Part shown: positions 1 through 11,089 of the stretch, in pieces
How the letters are laid out: every line of letters starts with the position of its first letter
How positions within the stretch are numbered: the first letter of the stretch is position 1
Assembly (NCBI GenBank): GCA_963573305.1
Contig: OY754337.1
Location: 83,527,094 to 83,591,093, forward strand
Length of the DNA stretch: 64,000 nucleotides
Reading direction: 5' to 3'
Source of the DNA: Pyrrhosoma nymphula
Taxonomy: Eukaryota; Arthropoda; Insecta; Odonata; Coenagrionidae
Translations under genes and position numbers: made by a program
Notes under the pieces: generated by a model
What the model saw: only the letters and a program-made list of their open reading frames with translations
Told to the model about the DNA's origin: nothing
Database searches by the model: none

Positions 1-137
1 TTTTTACTTGAGGGATTAAATATCAACTATTGTAAAAATGCACCCGTTAATAGAATTTGTAGTAGTTATAATTACTAGTTTTTGAGATATTTTGCAATAT
101 TCTCTGAAATGCACAGATTTTTTCAATTTGTACCAGT

Positions 138-736
138 GAAGGTAGTTTGAGCGAGATATTTCCCTAGTCATAATGGAGACCATATTTGCATTTTATTTTT
201 TTTATTTCAGCGTATATTAGACGTTTGAAGTAAATATTGTAGTACTAATGGCGCAAAAATGTAGTTATGTACGACAAAAACTCTCAATAATAAAATCAAG
301 ATGACCACTTAAGTCTGTAACTTGACTCATTTTTTCACGCCGTGCGGTGAATTCGCATTCACAATAGAATGCTTTTTGCGATTCTGTAAAAATTACTGTG
401 ATTGATACTGTGTAATTGATTAATTTCCATAAATAGTTGAGAAAACATACAAGCTACATACCGTTAGTTTTTTTTGCGAAATCTAGGTGTTATAAATTCC
501 TATTTTTTTCAATATTCTCCCTCTGGAGCGCACAGCCGTAATCCATCCCGTGTAAAACAGCTGATGTTTTCAGGCCAATTGCTCGAAGAGTAGTTCGGTA
601 GTAGTAGAAGAGTAGTTCGGTAGTAGTTAGTAGTAGTAGAAAACTCCTATCTTTGGAAAGATAGGAGTTTTTCGTTTAAATTACGTCAAATTCGTCGAAT
701 TCTAGGTGAATTGATATATCGCTCAAACTACCTTAA
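138..736 (+). mobile_element. TTAA-type MITE, family A, copy 1
   Basis: Non-autonomous DNA element of about 600 bp. The left end reads AAGGTAGTTTGAGCGAGATA and the right end is its inverted form, closing in CTACCTTAA. Three further copies with the same body lie at 25325, 51433 and 57405. Shared landmarks inside are a block on the theme 'CTAGTCATAATGGAGACCATAT' near the left end, a 'CTCCCTCTGGAGCGCACAGCC' block in the middle and 'GTAAAACAGCT' after it. The left TTAA has decayed to GTGAA while the right TTAA is intact. This copy also carries a local AGTAGTTCGGTAGTAGT expansion at about 588-640 that the others lack. No transposase is encoded. TTAA target use suggests a piggyBac-like helper, which is inference. 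Confidence 0.8.
588..640. repeat. Short tandem expansion inside MITE A
   Basis: A run built from GTAGTTCGGTAGTAGT / AGTAGTAG units, two to three imperfect copies, expands the single 'AGTAGTTCGG' found at this point in the other family A copies. It looks like replication slippage after insertion. Confidence 0.6.
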
Positions 737-2880
737 ATCCCTCAAATCTTTTTAATACCCAAATGATTTCATTTTCTTTCGCAGTTCGATCCAATGAAAT
801 GATTCCAAGACTTTCTAAATGAAGCCATTCGCTAACTCCTGCTTGATTTCACATCGAGACATACCAATTCATGAGCTTGCGGTGGCTCTTGATATTGCAC
901 CCATATTTGGTTGCCATTTTCATTTTCATGATGACATCGTCACCTCCAAGATAGCTCTTTTGAACTTCCTTCTTGCGATGGCACTTGGCGCATTCGGATA
1001 TTTCTTAAACTTTCCGTGTTTGCAGAAAAATGATTCATGCGCACAATTATGTTGCATCTCCGCCATACTTAGGTAGATACTGATTTATAAACTTTTCACG
1101 TCAAAGTTGATGATGTGATTGTCATCCTTGAGCACTTCATTTGCGTGGGGCCTTGCAAGCTAGGCATTTTTATACTTTTAAATGAGAGAAAATGTGAAAA
1201 ACACGGGGTTCCAATTTCGGTCAAGGCGTTTTTGTTGCCAATTGTGAACTTCAACTTGAGAGAATTCCTTCTCTTTTCCATTCTGCGTCCATCGTCACTT
1301 CCTGTCCTAGTTCCCTTCACCGTGAGCCCACTTCTTCCCCATTTCATCTCCATTAAACACTTCTTCATTCATTATTGTCAGTCTCGTCTTCGCCTCTATC
1401 TCTCTTTCACGCCACTCGTCTTTTCCAATCCAATCTCGCGAAGGAATCCCACCGGTCCACACGATCTTGGTTTCCTCATGCGAGAGAGAAGGGTGACGTG
1501 AAACTCTCCAGACAGGAGGAGATGGGATCCCGCCTGATTTCCTCCCGGAATGGTTTGGCTCGTTTCTTTTTTCTAAGGAAGATATGAAAAAAATAATTAA
1601 GAAAACGGAAATTAGATTGGCCAAGTTTTCTCCGGATGACAAAAATACAAGATCGTGGGAGATTGCAGAAGTCGAGTCGTCTTACTCTGCCGTGTGCCTC
1701 CTCTAATCTCTCCTTCGACCATTTCTGGTCTCTTCCTCCTTGACTGCGTTTCCACTCTTGGGAGAGTTTCCTGGCCTCCAAAACAAAAAGGTCTTGCGTC
1801 GCCCTTCTTTTGGGGATTCCCCAAGAATACTCACTCATTCATTCCTCACGGCTGTGGCATTTCCTGGAATTTTGTAAGCGGCGTGTGGGTGTTTAAGGAG
1901 GTCTTGGAGGCCACGTCTCATTGTCACGACCTCCGACAGTGAGATGCGTTATCGTATTTGGCGCAAAGAGGATTTTCGCGCCGCTTCCAGGCCTTCCTTT
2001 GTTGTCTCCGCCATTGTCTTTGGGCGCCGCCTCCCGGGAGGTTCCGGAAAACGGATGACTTTCGCCAGGGAGCGTCTTGCGAGCGAAAATCCGGGGTAGG
2101 TTCTTGAAGGATTGCCCCAGTGGGCTCATTACTCATCAGAGACCTTCGCCTACTGCGAAGCTCCTTGATCCTTCCTCGTGCGCCCGGAGGCCATGTTTGG
2201 AAGTACGAGGGCCAAGGGTCCTCGCGCTCCATTGCCATCTGCTGACGAGTATTTGTCTTCTCAATCCAAGGCGGCTTCTTTCAAAGTCATCTTCTGTTAG
2301 GATCTTCAAGCATTGAGTGGAATTAAAACCTTTGCAAGATTTTATAGATTACTTTAGCACGGGAAAACTGTAATCAGAAGTACTTCCACATGCGCGGGAA
2401 GAAAATACAGCATTTTCAAGACGACGTTTCTATCCCGCTCATTTTTATCAAATTAATGACGCTCACGTACAACCAGCGGCGTGCGATGTTCAATTTTTCA
2501 GGTGGCTCTTGTTTGTCGAAGACAGATGGCCGTCGGCGGAGACACTCCACGGCATCCGTCCAAGTATTTGGCGTTCGCTGTCTCTAAAAAAACTCAGAGG
2601 TCACAGTGAACAGCGCCTCCAGCGCGTCCTCTGGGCCAAATTTTAATTAAAATGCATCGGTAATTTTCACAATAATTTTAATCCAGTCAAAATGAACGTT
2701 GATGGAAGAGGGGATTTAAAATTAATGCCGCCGGGGAATTAGTTCGTCCAGCAGCCAAAATTATAAGTCCTGTTGGTGTATTGACGATGTATTGGAGAAA
2801 ATAATGTCAATATTGCGCATCCTATAATTTCGGGGTCGATATTATCGGAATATTCCCGATAAATGAGTTATCGAAAGTTG
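737..2880. other. No recognised feature; pyrimidine-rich tract
   Basis: Several short ORFs occur on both strands at 819-2587 but they overlap each other, have no recognisable domain and partly reflect low complexity. The plus strand is strongly C/T-rich at about 1250-1800. No repeat seen elsewhere in the window was recognised here. Confidence 0.5.
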
Positions 2881-3399
2881 ATTTAATGCCGCCGGTCGTC
2901 GCCCCAATGCATACACATAGCGGTTGGGTGAGAAAAAGGTTTTTTTGCGCGCCCGGACTGCGAGCGAGAGTGAAGTTGATTGATCGATTCGATGGATCGA
3001 TAGCTCGAAGGAGATCGGGTCATCGGGAGTGTCACCGCGTCCCTGCCTTTCGCTTGCCTATAAGGCTCGACTCCCTCAGCCGAGCATTTGTTGCTCTTTT
3101 CGCCATCAGACGTCATGATGGTCGACGCGTCTCGTACGGTCAAAACCATAGAGTTATGTAAGTACCAGATGCTCTGTGTCGCTGCGTATACTCGGCCGTG
3201 AGCGGAGGTGAAGCTGCCTCCGCCATATTGAGTGTCCGTGATATGTCATTAGAGTAACGAGGCCCATATTTATCTACATGTTTGCTGTACATGAAAAGTT
3301 TTATTTATATACACACACACACAGTTTCGTAGGAAATGATGCGCGTAGCACAATATAATAATAAAACAGTAAGTAACTAGCTGTGACGCACTTAGTAAA
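2881..3399. other. No gene seen; CpG-rich patch
   Basis: Relatively CpG-rich unique-looking sequence at about 2885-3250, followed by AT-rich DNA with a short (CA)n run at about 3311-3322. The ORFs on both strands at 2883-3161 are mirror images with no recognisable motif. Confidence 0.4.
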
Positions 3400-3480
3400 A
3401 TAAAATATTTAAAAAGAACACTCACACGAGAAAAATTGTTCGGAGCTTTCGAAGCCAAAGGCTTCTTTCTCAACGAGGAG

Positions 3481-3482
<2 letters not shown>
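3400..3482 (-). mobile_element. Solo PLE-type terminus with hammerhead-like fold
   Basis: Read on the minus strand, a degenerate core UUGAGAA is followed by one unpaired A, a six-base stem GAAGCC/GGCUUC closed by UUU, then GAAA. About 20 bp further on comes GTGTGAGTGTTCTTTTT, which is shared with the palindrome at 3784-4021, so both belong to one family of termini. This copy is single, not palindromic, and abuts the long (TA)n tract. The CUGA core has decayed to UUGA, so activity is unlikely. Assignment to Penelope-like elements rests on similarity of layout to the coding-associated copies at 47 and 50 kb. Confidence 0.5.

Positions 3483-3487
<5 letters not shown>

Positions 3488-3566
<79 letters not shown>
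3488..3566. repeat. (TA)n microsatellite
   Basis: About 40 uninterrupted TA units. An apparent ORF reading Tyr-Ile repeats through it is an artefact of the dinucleotide. Confidence 0.95.
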
Positions 3567-3569
<3 letters not shown>

Positions 3570-3722
3570 GGCTAAGGTGAAATTTTTTCTGTCTGGATTT
3601 GACTCATTTTCATCTTCCCCACCAAACCCTGTGTTCGTCCTTTTATGTGTACTTATCCATTTCCATTTTCCTATGAATGTTTGAATTTATTCGCGCCTTT
3701 GAGCGTCATTTTCATATGATTG

Positions 3723-3752
3723 AGTATATATATATATATATATATATATATA
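3723..3752. repeat. (TA)n microsatellite
   Basis: About 15 TA units just left of the palindrome at 3784-4021. A matching TA tract lies on the right side, so the palindrome sits within TA-rich target DNA. Confidence 0.9.
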
Positions 3753-3783
3753 CGAGTTCGTGGAAAATCACACACGCGATAAT

Positions 3784-4021
3784 ATAAATAAACTATGCCA
3801 CAGGTGGGGCGGAATGAAATATAAACACATAAAAAAGAACACTCACACTAAAAGTTGATATTTCGGTTGCTCTAGAACCTTTCTCAAAGATTCTCAAGAT
3901 TCTGTATCCGTCTATCTTTGAGAAAGGTTCTAGAGCAACCGAAATATCAACTTTTAGTGTGAGTGTTCTTTTTTATGTGTTTATATTTCATTCCGCCCCA
4001 CCTGTGGCATAGTTTATTTAT
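3784..4021. mobile_element. Palindromic mini-PLE (inverted termini, 107-bp arms)
   Basis: Two arms, 3784-3890 and 3914-4021, are inverted copies of each other with almost no mismatches and are separated by 23 bp. Each arm runs from the palindrome centre through UUGAGAA-A-GGUU-loop-AACC-GAAA (a degenerate hammerhead-like core), then GTGTGAGTGTTCTTTTTTATG, to 'CCACCTGTGGCATAGTTTAT' at its outer end. Both ends are flanked by (TA)n. There is no coding interior. The simplest reading is a Penelope-like element with inverted pseudo-LTRs and a deleted body, or a small non-autonomous derivative. Confidence 0.65.
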
Positions 4022-4033
4022 ATATATATATAT

Positions 4034-4279
4034 GTAAGGGAAAGAAAAGTAAAAAGAGAGAGAGGACTTACTGGGACGTTTCGGGCATGTAGGCCCTTCT
4101 TCAGCTGTAGAAAATTGAGAAGTACCAATTGAGAGGTACTTCTCAATTTTCTACAGCTGAAGAAGGGCCTACATGCCCGAAACGTCCCAGTAAGTCCTCT
4201 CTCTCTTTTTACTTTTCTTTCCCCACCCCCTGTCAAGTGTTTTTATTATATTGTGGCCTATTGGCGAAATTTTCGTTTC

Positions 4280-4284
<5 letters not shown>
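4034..4284. mobile_element. Palindromic mini-PLE with CTGAAGA...CGAAACG core
   Basis: Arms 4034-4126 and 4135-4222 are inverted copies separated by 8 bp. The right arm reads CUGAAGA, one extra A, GGGC-CUACAU-GCCC, GAAAC, GUC. This has the conserved CUGANGA and GAAA boxes of a hammerhead, with a zero-loop ACGU in the place of stem III. Stem I pairs poorly (only the first base pair is obvious), so this copy is a degenerate candidate. A right-side extension to 4284 includes 'GGCCTATTGGCGAAATTTTCG'. The same family recurs at 56093-56330 and 56375-56520. (TA)n flanks both sides. Confidence 0.65.

Positions 4285-4285
<1 letters not shown>

Positions 4286-4322
<37 letters not shown>
4286..4322. repeat. 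(TA)n microsatellite followed by poly-T
   Basis: About 18 TA units running into a T17 tract to about 4338. It borders the mini-PLE on its right. Confidence 0.9.
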
Positions 4323-4338
<16 letters not shown>

Positions 4339-4349
4339 CACTTAGTAGT

Positions 4350-4736
4350 GTGTTTGAAATTAACCGGAAGTGATCAGGAAATACAAAAAACATAACCATT
4401 TCAGTATTATTTATTTATATAAACAGCGCAGGTGACGATATATGAAATAAGCATATTTTTCCAAATTATTGTTCGCATTGCTCTTCACAATACATTGTAC
4501 AGTTAATTTAAAAATAAATTAAGTTCTTACGTACCTCATGTATTTCACTTAAAAACAGGAAACGCAAGAACTCGTCGAGAGATATCCGTCTGGTTTCACG
4601 ATCTCATGATTACGGTAATCACAGTATTTATCCTGGGGACGCTCGATACGGCGGTAATAGAGCTTCACCTCAAGTTCATCACGTCACCTCTGTTTAACTA
4701 TTATATACTCTAAGGTCCAAACTCACCCACCGAAAT
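4350..4736 (+). repeat. Interspersed repeat, copy 1 (second copy at 46535, minus)
   Basis: Blocks such as 'AAATTATTGTTCGCATT', 'ACAATACATTGTAC', 'TATAAACAGCGCAGG' and 'CCTCTGTTTAACTA' reappear in order, inverted, at 46535-46755. This copy carries about 140 bp at roughly 4520-4665 that the other lacks. No ends or coding capacity could be defined; it may be part of a larger transposon. Confidence 0.55.
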
Positions 4737-5526
4737 TACGCCAAAAGTGACCGTTGAGGTTCTTTCTGAACTGAAGTAACAGAGTCGGAATTGCATATCA
4801 TAAAACTGGATCAATGTGAGATCTCACGTCACTGACTGATCCGTATCCAATTTGCGTTCTTGTCTGAAAACGCTATACATGGTTTCATTTCAGCTAATAC
4901 CTCGTAAAACTTCTCAAGAAAATAAAAATACGGAACATTCCTGAGTTTCTCACTTAATCCGAAGTCCCACGATCGAAATTCCTTTTACAGCAAATTTTGA
5001 TCCAAACGGATCCGAGTGTCTAGCAACGGGAAGAATTCTAGGAAAATGTGATTTTAAAAATATAATAATAATATTTATTTATCCGCTGAATCAACATTAC
5101 AAGCACACCTTACATTTCAAATTATATAGGATAAGATGACACTAAGTGTTGAAACTAGGGTCGTGGTAATAAATAATTAGTGGAGTTAACGAAGTCTTGA
5201 GCATTTTCTTGTTACCTATATGTTACCACCCGACTAAATGGTCGACTTGTAACAATTTATGCAATAATAATAATAATAATAATTAAATTCTTCCGTAAAA
5301 AGGATAAATTAGGAATCCCTTTTAGACATTGCCTGTACTTGGGATACCTCAAAACAAATTACATTGTGAATAATTGAAAAAAATAAACTTTGACCAGATA
5401 GATAACATAAATATAAACATGAAAAAGATAACAATTTTTTTTAAATCTCATCCTGTCCTGCATACAGTTTATAGCGAGTTTTAACCATACTATTAACAAA
5501 AAACATCTAAATTTTCAATATCAAAT
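4737..5526. other. AT-rich DNA, (TAA)n run, no gene
   Basis: No ORF of note. A trinucleotide run of AAT units lies at about 5264-5284. The segment from about 5050 continues on the other side of the mini-PLE at 5540-5698, so it is the target sequence interrupted by that insertion. It could be an old LINE 3' region, but I see no diagnostic motif. Confidence 0.4.
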
Positions 5527-5711
5527 AATCATCTTTTTATGAACTTCTTCATTTTTCCGGGTTCTACCGCGTTGTTTGCTGTGGAGATGACAACAGTTTC
5601 TGTTCAGAAACTGTTGTCATCACCACAGCAACCAACGCGGTAGAACCCGGAAAAATGAAGAAGTTCATCATAGTCCACCGCGAAAACTTTCGTTCTTAAA
5701 TCATCTTTTTA
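5527..5711. mobile_element. Palindromic mini-PLE with 13-bp target duplication
   Basis: AATCATCTTTTTA occurs directly repeated at 5527-5539 and 5699-5711, immediately outside a 159-bp insert. The insert is mostly a palindrome of two arms of about 55 bp (about 5540-5600 and 5613-5671) whose centre reads TTCTGTTCAGAAACTGTTGTC. The segment GAAACUGUUGUC matches the 3' half of the hammerhead-like core in the element at 12825-12893, but the CUGANGA half is not seen here. The perfect target duplication shows this compact palindrome inserted as a unit. Confidence 0.7.
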
Positions 5712-6707
5712 CTCTGTTCAAAAATGATGTTAAACTAATTGTGCCTCTTATATCATCAGGCAATGTCAAAAATAATTTTGACCTTATATAGATAAATAAG
5801 CGTTTGAACAGAGACAAATTGGGCAAAATATACATTGTTGTAGATCTTAGACTGTATACAGTGGCTTTTGATTCTTCCTTAGGCTTATTACCATTTTTGA
5901 GGTAGAAAAATTTCAGTTCTTTATAAACGTAAAGATTACGTAAATGGAGTAACTGTAAATCCCTGTAAACTGTAAAAACACTTGATTACAAGGATTTGAT
6001 TGACTGTTGAAGGGCTTGGAAGCAAATTTCACGCTCTTAAAATTATGTCTGTCTCATTATATTCAAATCCGATTGGTCGAATATTTTATCAGAAACTGTG
6101 ACCGCTTTAGAAAGAGGAAAATGGCTGTAGGAATGGAAGATAATTAAAAAGACTCGGGTTTAAATCGGCCTCAGGACGGAGTTGACTGTTTGACAGCGAT
6201 AATCCCTCTTCGGCATTGTTAATTTTTTCCCTGAAACGAGAGTATTGTGATCGAGTCGACTTATAATCAGATATCTCGTCCTATGCTTCTAATTGAGCAA
6301 TGCTCTGGGGAATAACGTTTTCAGTGGAACGTGAAATTCTCCGCGATCTTTGCATCAGACTAATCTTTTATTAAGATATTAGTCAAAGTCGTTGCTTATC
6401 TTTTTTTTAAGGTCGATACTAATCTTGCGATCGTGACATTGGAGTTTTTATTTTTTTTCGTAAGCACACTTCGTAAGGCCCTTCTCTGCACGATTGATTG
6501 GCCCCGCGCTAATATGGCGGGCGGAATAACAATGATGATTATGAAGAGAAAAATGGTACCTATTTGGAGGCCGGTCGTTGCGTCGGGAGCAGGAGTGATC
6601 CTTATCCCGTCCTTCCCAAACCCCATTCAATCGACCGTCTCCCGAATATTCTACAGCACCCACATCCGGTTTATTTGCCGTCGTCCTTCGTCGAAAGAAA
6701 TTACGCA
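5712..6707. other. No recognised feature
   Basis: AT-rich sequence. ORFs at 6396-6780 overlap on both strands and show no recognisable domain. Confidence 0.4.
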
Positions 6708-7426
6708 CCCTAAGGATACGTCGTGCATAAACTACGTTATCTTTTCGGAGATTTTTTTACCCCCTCCCCTCCTTCGTTGAAAACCGTAGTATTCCCCCCC
6801 CCCCCCCCCAACATGTAGCGATGTCTCTAAAAAATGAAACTTTCAATTCAAAAATATTTCCTCAATTATTGAGTGGGTCTATTTTCAGGGAAGGTTAAAA
6901 TAAGTCAAATGAAGTAGCCGAACTAGATATAATAGAACTATCTAATCTCAATTGGAACAAGTAACATTCATTTTCAAATTCTAAAAATCAACCATGAATC
7001 ACGGTGCAAGGTGCTGTGCTCATCTACCATGTTCTCTCCTCTACCCACATTTCTGACTGCTGCCTTGAAAAGTGTTGTAACGAGGTCACTATTTATCCAG
7101 AGAAAATGATTAATTTCGCGAGAAGGTTAAAATGTAAGCAATTTGATGGCGTGAAGACTTGCAGCATTGGAGAGGCAATGGTTCAGTTACATTGAGTGAA
7201 AGTAGAAGCTTGGGGTGTATGAAACACCCCGTGCGCCTTTCCTCATGTTAAACTCTGTAGTATTGCCGACGCGATGTTGACGAGTAAGAAACGTAAACAG
7301 GCGCATTGTAACAGCTACGTTACTTTGAGTAAACCCTCTCCCCTGCCCCTCGTTACCCGCCGTAGGTTTTTAGGCGACCCCCTCCCCCCTTAAGTTGGTA
7401 ACGTAGTTTATGCACGACCCCTAATC
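6708..7426. mobile_element. TIR element of about 720 bp
   Basis: TCGTGCATAAACTACGTTA at 6721-6739 is repeated inverted at 7396-7414. Outside these, CCTAAGG on the left and the inverse of GATTAGGGG on the right extend the terminal similarity. Inside each end the sequence continues as a C- or G-rich segment ('CCCCCTCCCC' near both ends), including a C16 run at 6794-6809. No transposase ORF is present, so it is non-autonomous. The superfamily cannot be assigned from the ends alone. Confidence 0.55.
6794..6809. repeat. Poly-C tract (C16)
   Basis: Uninterrupted run of 16 C within the TIR element. It is prone to slippage and may be an assembly or polymerase artefact in length. Confidence 0.9.
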
Positions 7427-7469
7427 CACGTCGTATGGGCTCCCACTTAACCAATCGCAGCCTACGTTA

Positions 7470-8105
7470 TAGTGGTGGAACTAAAAGAGCGCAGCAGTGT
7501 CACTGCAACTGTACCCAACCGAAACAGTTTCAAAACGAAACAGTTCCGCGAAACACCCTGTTCCGGAAAACAGCTAGAGGCACACCAAACAACAGGCGGT
7601 CGATCGGCGCTGTTAGAACATTGTTAGTAGTTCTGTATTCTATGTAATAAGAAATCTGCAACGACGGGCGGACATGTGTTGATAATAGAAATTTATTGTT
7701 CTATGACTGGTGTCCTATGGAACAGTATACAATGTGGCTTGTTAGATTTTGGTGCTGTTACAAATAAATAAGGCGAGATCAGACAATACTCTTAAAACTA
7801 TAACATTCAGAAATTTGTATTGGCTTTGTATTGGCTGAATAAACCAGCAATCGCCTGCAACAGATTCAAATCCAAGAAATTGTAGCTTATAACCGCAGCG
7901 CAGCCACACGTGCAGTGGAACTGGAACGGAATTGAAGACGAAATAGCCTGTTTCAGCTTCAACAGCTGCCGCTGCACAGCAATGAGCTCAACGACGCGTC
8001 AGCTTAACACGAAACTAACCTGTTGTTTGCAACATTTATTTGAAACAGTTGTCTGACCGAAACAGTTGCGGCTGCAGCTGTTTCGCTGCGACAACCATGG
8101 ATACT
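7470..8105. mobile_element. Possible non-autonomous element with GAAACAGTT end repeats
   Basis: GAAACAGTT occurs twice near the left border (about 7519-7545) and twice near the right border (about 8040-8070), next to GCAGC/GCTGC and 'CAACTGT'-type words that are roughly inverted between the two ends. The arrangement resembles subterminal transposase-binding repeats of hAT-like elements, but I see no clean TIR or target duplication and no transposase. The ORF at 7435-7647 has no recognisable domain. Confidence 0.3.
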
Positions 8106-11089
8106 AGAATTTAAGGATAGCAGACTCCCTACTTCGGCGTGATACCTTTTTTGAAGCTGCCAACCGCGGCGCCACTGTCATGAATGAGTCACTTGAATCA
8201 GATAATCCCCATGTATCACACGTATTGTCGTAGTAACGAAGCAAGATATTTTATCCATTTTTTCAAAGTTATTTTAAAATTATTTGAAATAATTTTAAAA
8301 TAACTTTTCAATATTTTTTTGCTACATGGGCCACTTCCTTACAAAGTTGGTTTAATTGATGAAGTTTAGCTAAGTTCACACGAAACTATTCCGTAAAATA
8401 TTCATGATCTGTAAAAAGGAAGTCCGTATGAAAACTACTATTCGATTCATAGAATGTCATAAAATGTTAGAATTCATATGTTTTTCCCTGTCATCTGCCA
8501 GTCTTCTGCCTAACTCTTGTTAATGGATATTTAGTTGAGTTCTTTAGTCATTTAATACATTCCAAACGCCCAATGTCCTGCGGCTTTCATGAAAGTATTC
8601 GATAATCACAATGTGTCGAATTTTGTTGACAAATTCGTCCAGATTCAATTGAGATTATACAATTATAAAAAATTTATCTCAGGACGTGGTTTTACGCGAA
8701 AAGTGTAAATTCACTCACCGAAGTCTTACCATTTGCACAATTTTTTCGCAGAGTGATATTATCAATAATATATTATTATTTATACCGGGATATGCACACA
8801 TATATATGTATATCTAAATAAACTCCGTGGCCTTTTATCGAATGAACTGGATAACTTATTTCCTATCAGCTGATTCCGTGCATTAAATCCTGCTAAGGCG
8901 TATCCACCCGTTTGGGACCTCAATTTTGGTTGATTAGCTAATTTGAATTTATTCGCGAAACGTCCAGCCTCTTATCCTTGCCGATGTTGAAGAATCAATT
9001 AAACGGATTGACCTATTACATCCATGGTGCTGACATCTTCTTAAGTCGAAGTTTCGGTGCGGCGAAGATATAGTATGTCTGCGGAGTATACTTAGCGCTA
9101 ACTCCACTACTTTCGGATATAATTATCTATTACGGCTGAGTTTTACGGCGATGGTCATTTTATTTTGTATTAAAGCCTTCCTTTGTTGCTAAAAATATTT
9201 TACAAGTAATTTTAGTCGGCTGAAAGAGGGAAAAATCGATAATATTGTCGGCATTACATCGTACGCCCGTAAGCGGTAACGTATTTGGCGCGCCCCGATG
9301 GGCTAACAATGGCGCCTGTCGCTGACTTGGCTTACCTCTCCTAATATAGGGCCTCTACCTCAGAGTCCTTACGAATGCCACCTATCGAACGTCTTCAAAA
9401 AATTAAACAATAAAAACAATGAAAGCGCAATGAACTTGACGAGGCTGGCGACAACACTTTATTTCCCCACTACTGCGTTATATACCTATGTATATAAAAC
9501 GTAGGCTACGAACCAATGTCACTCTCTTTCTCCCCGTCTAATGGCGGCAGCTGCATTCGACCGCTGCGGTAGTCTTGGATACGATAATGTTTATGCCACC
9601 GCGTGGAATGGATCTGATAAAAGCGCCCGAATTCCCGCGGTCGAAAGACTTTCAGGTGGATTTCCTCCCTTCCCCCTCCTAACCCCTCCTTCCCTTCCTC
9701 CCTTCCCCTCCCCCCACTCCTCTTGTGCTGTTTCTTTTTTTTATTAAGAGCCCAGTTCACACGACCGCTCGTCACGTGATCGAGATTTTCGCCCTAGAGC
9801 TGAGTGAGTGCTCGCACGTAAGGCAAGGGTGGTGCTTGATACAAAATGTACCGGTATTTCATTGGGTATTTTAAGGTAATAATGTAGCGGCAGTATCTAT
9901 GAAAGTATACCGAAATATTCCGCTGTTTATTGGTACATAGCTGTATAGAAATAACATAAATCTTCCTGAATTGGTCCGTTATTACCCTTAACAGTTATGC
10001 GATATTTCCAGTACGGTAGGTAATAATGCGAAATGTATCTCCGATTATGTTAAATTATCTCAATCTCTCAGAGGTAAGAAATTATTACATCGCCGCAGAT
10101 AACTTACTTTCAAACTTGTACTATATCTTGTTTTATCTTAAATGATTTATTTAATGCAATATGAATTTTACTATATGGATTTATTCACCTTTTTTTACAA
10201 TAGGAGTACTTCATTAGCTACAATTCTTCCTAGGAAACGCTGTGTTTATGATGTTGTTGATATTATCCACCCAGTGTCGTGACATCTTTCAGATCGATTG
10301 GTACTTTCGTGCTTGGTAAAATTACGGATAATATTTCTTGTGCTCACTCTTTTTAAACTCGTTCAACTAGAATCATTCATGCCAAGTATACGTAGAATTA
10401 ATGACGGGCAACAGATAAGTTACATTAAATCAGTGGCATTCGCTATGAAGGAATGGTCAGAATTGTTTACTGAACTAAAGTTATAAACCTGGCAAAATCA
10501 CCCCACCTAGTTTAATATATCATCAAACGTATTTTTTTTAAAGAAATCAATGTGAATAGACGTAGTTCAAGTTAGCGAAAAATTTCATTGCACATCCCTA
10601 TAATTCGGTGGAGGTAGAATTTTTCAGAGTTTTTAATATAAGTAAACGTAGTATTAATCAAGACCTCTCCAACGATATGTACTTTTCAGTAGTTTTTCGT
10701 TTTGCAGAGGTCATGCTTATCGACCTTTTTCAATCATTTTAAAAAATTTCCAAACTTGCGAAAAGTCATTTAATTCCCCCATACATTCTTAAAAGGAGAG
10801 CACTTTTGCTGATAATTTTAATTCTATATCTTGTTAGAGTACAAGGAGTAATTTATAAGCCCCGCGGACGAATGTCAAGTCTATGTATCTATCGAGGCTT
10901 TTATATCTATTTCAAGTCCCTACAGGTAGCTAGACCGAGTCATGGGTGAATCTAATGGAAGATTCTCTGAATCGGAGGAATATTACGAGTTTTAAGAACA
11001 AGAGTGGGTACATGAAGCCACGCATGAGGGTAACTGTAGCAAAAGAGACGCTTTGAAAAAAAGGTGTTGAGGATATTTGCTTTATCTAA
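8106..11089. other. Long stretch without a recognised gene
   Basis: AT-rich unique-looking DNA. A small palindrome at 8263-8311 (TTATTTTAAAATTATTT and its inverse) and a C/T-rich tract at about 9655-9735 are the only local structures noted. Short ORFs at 9506-9775 and 10298-10486 carry no recognisable motif. Confidence 0.4.
8263..8311. repeat. Short AT-rich palindrome
   Basis: Two arms of about 22 bp (AAAGTTATTTTAAAATTATT and its inverse) meet at a GAAA centre. It could extrude as a hairpin. No flanking duplication is visible. Confidence 0.6.

Noticed and set aside
3436..3684. ORF with a long Tyr-Ile repeat
   Set aside because: Read straight through the (TA)n microsatellite; similar artefacts at 4129-4395, 4169-4399 and 56257-56553.
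4034..4284. Calling the CTGAAGA...CGAAACGTC motif here an active hammerhead
   Set aside because: The conserved boxes and stem II are good but stem I shows only the first pair, so I kept it as a degenerate terminus.
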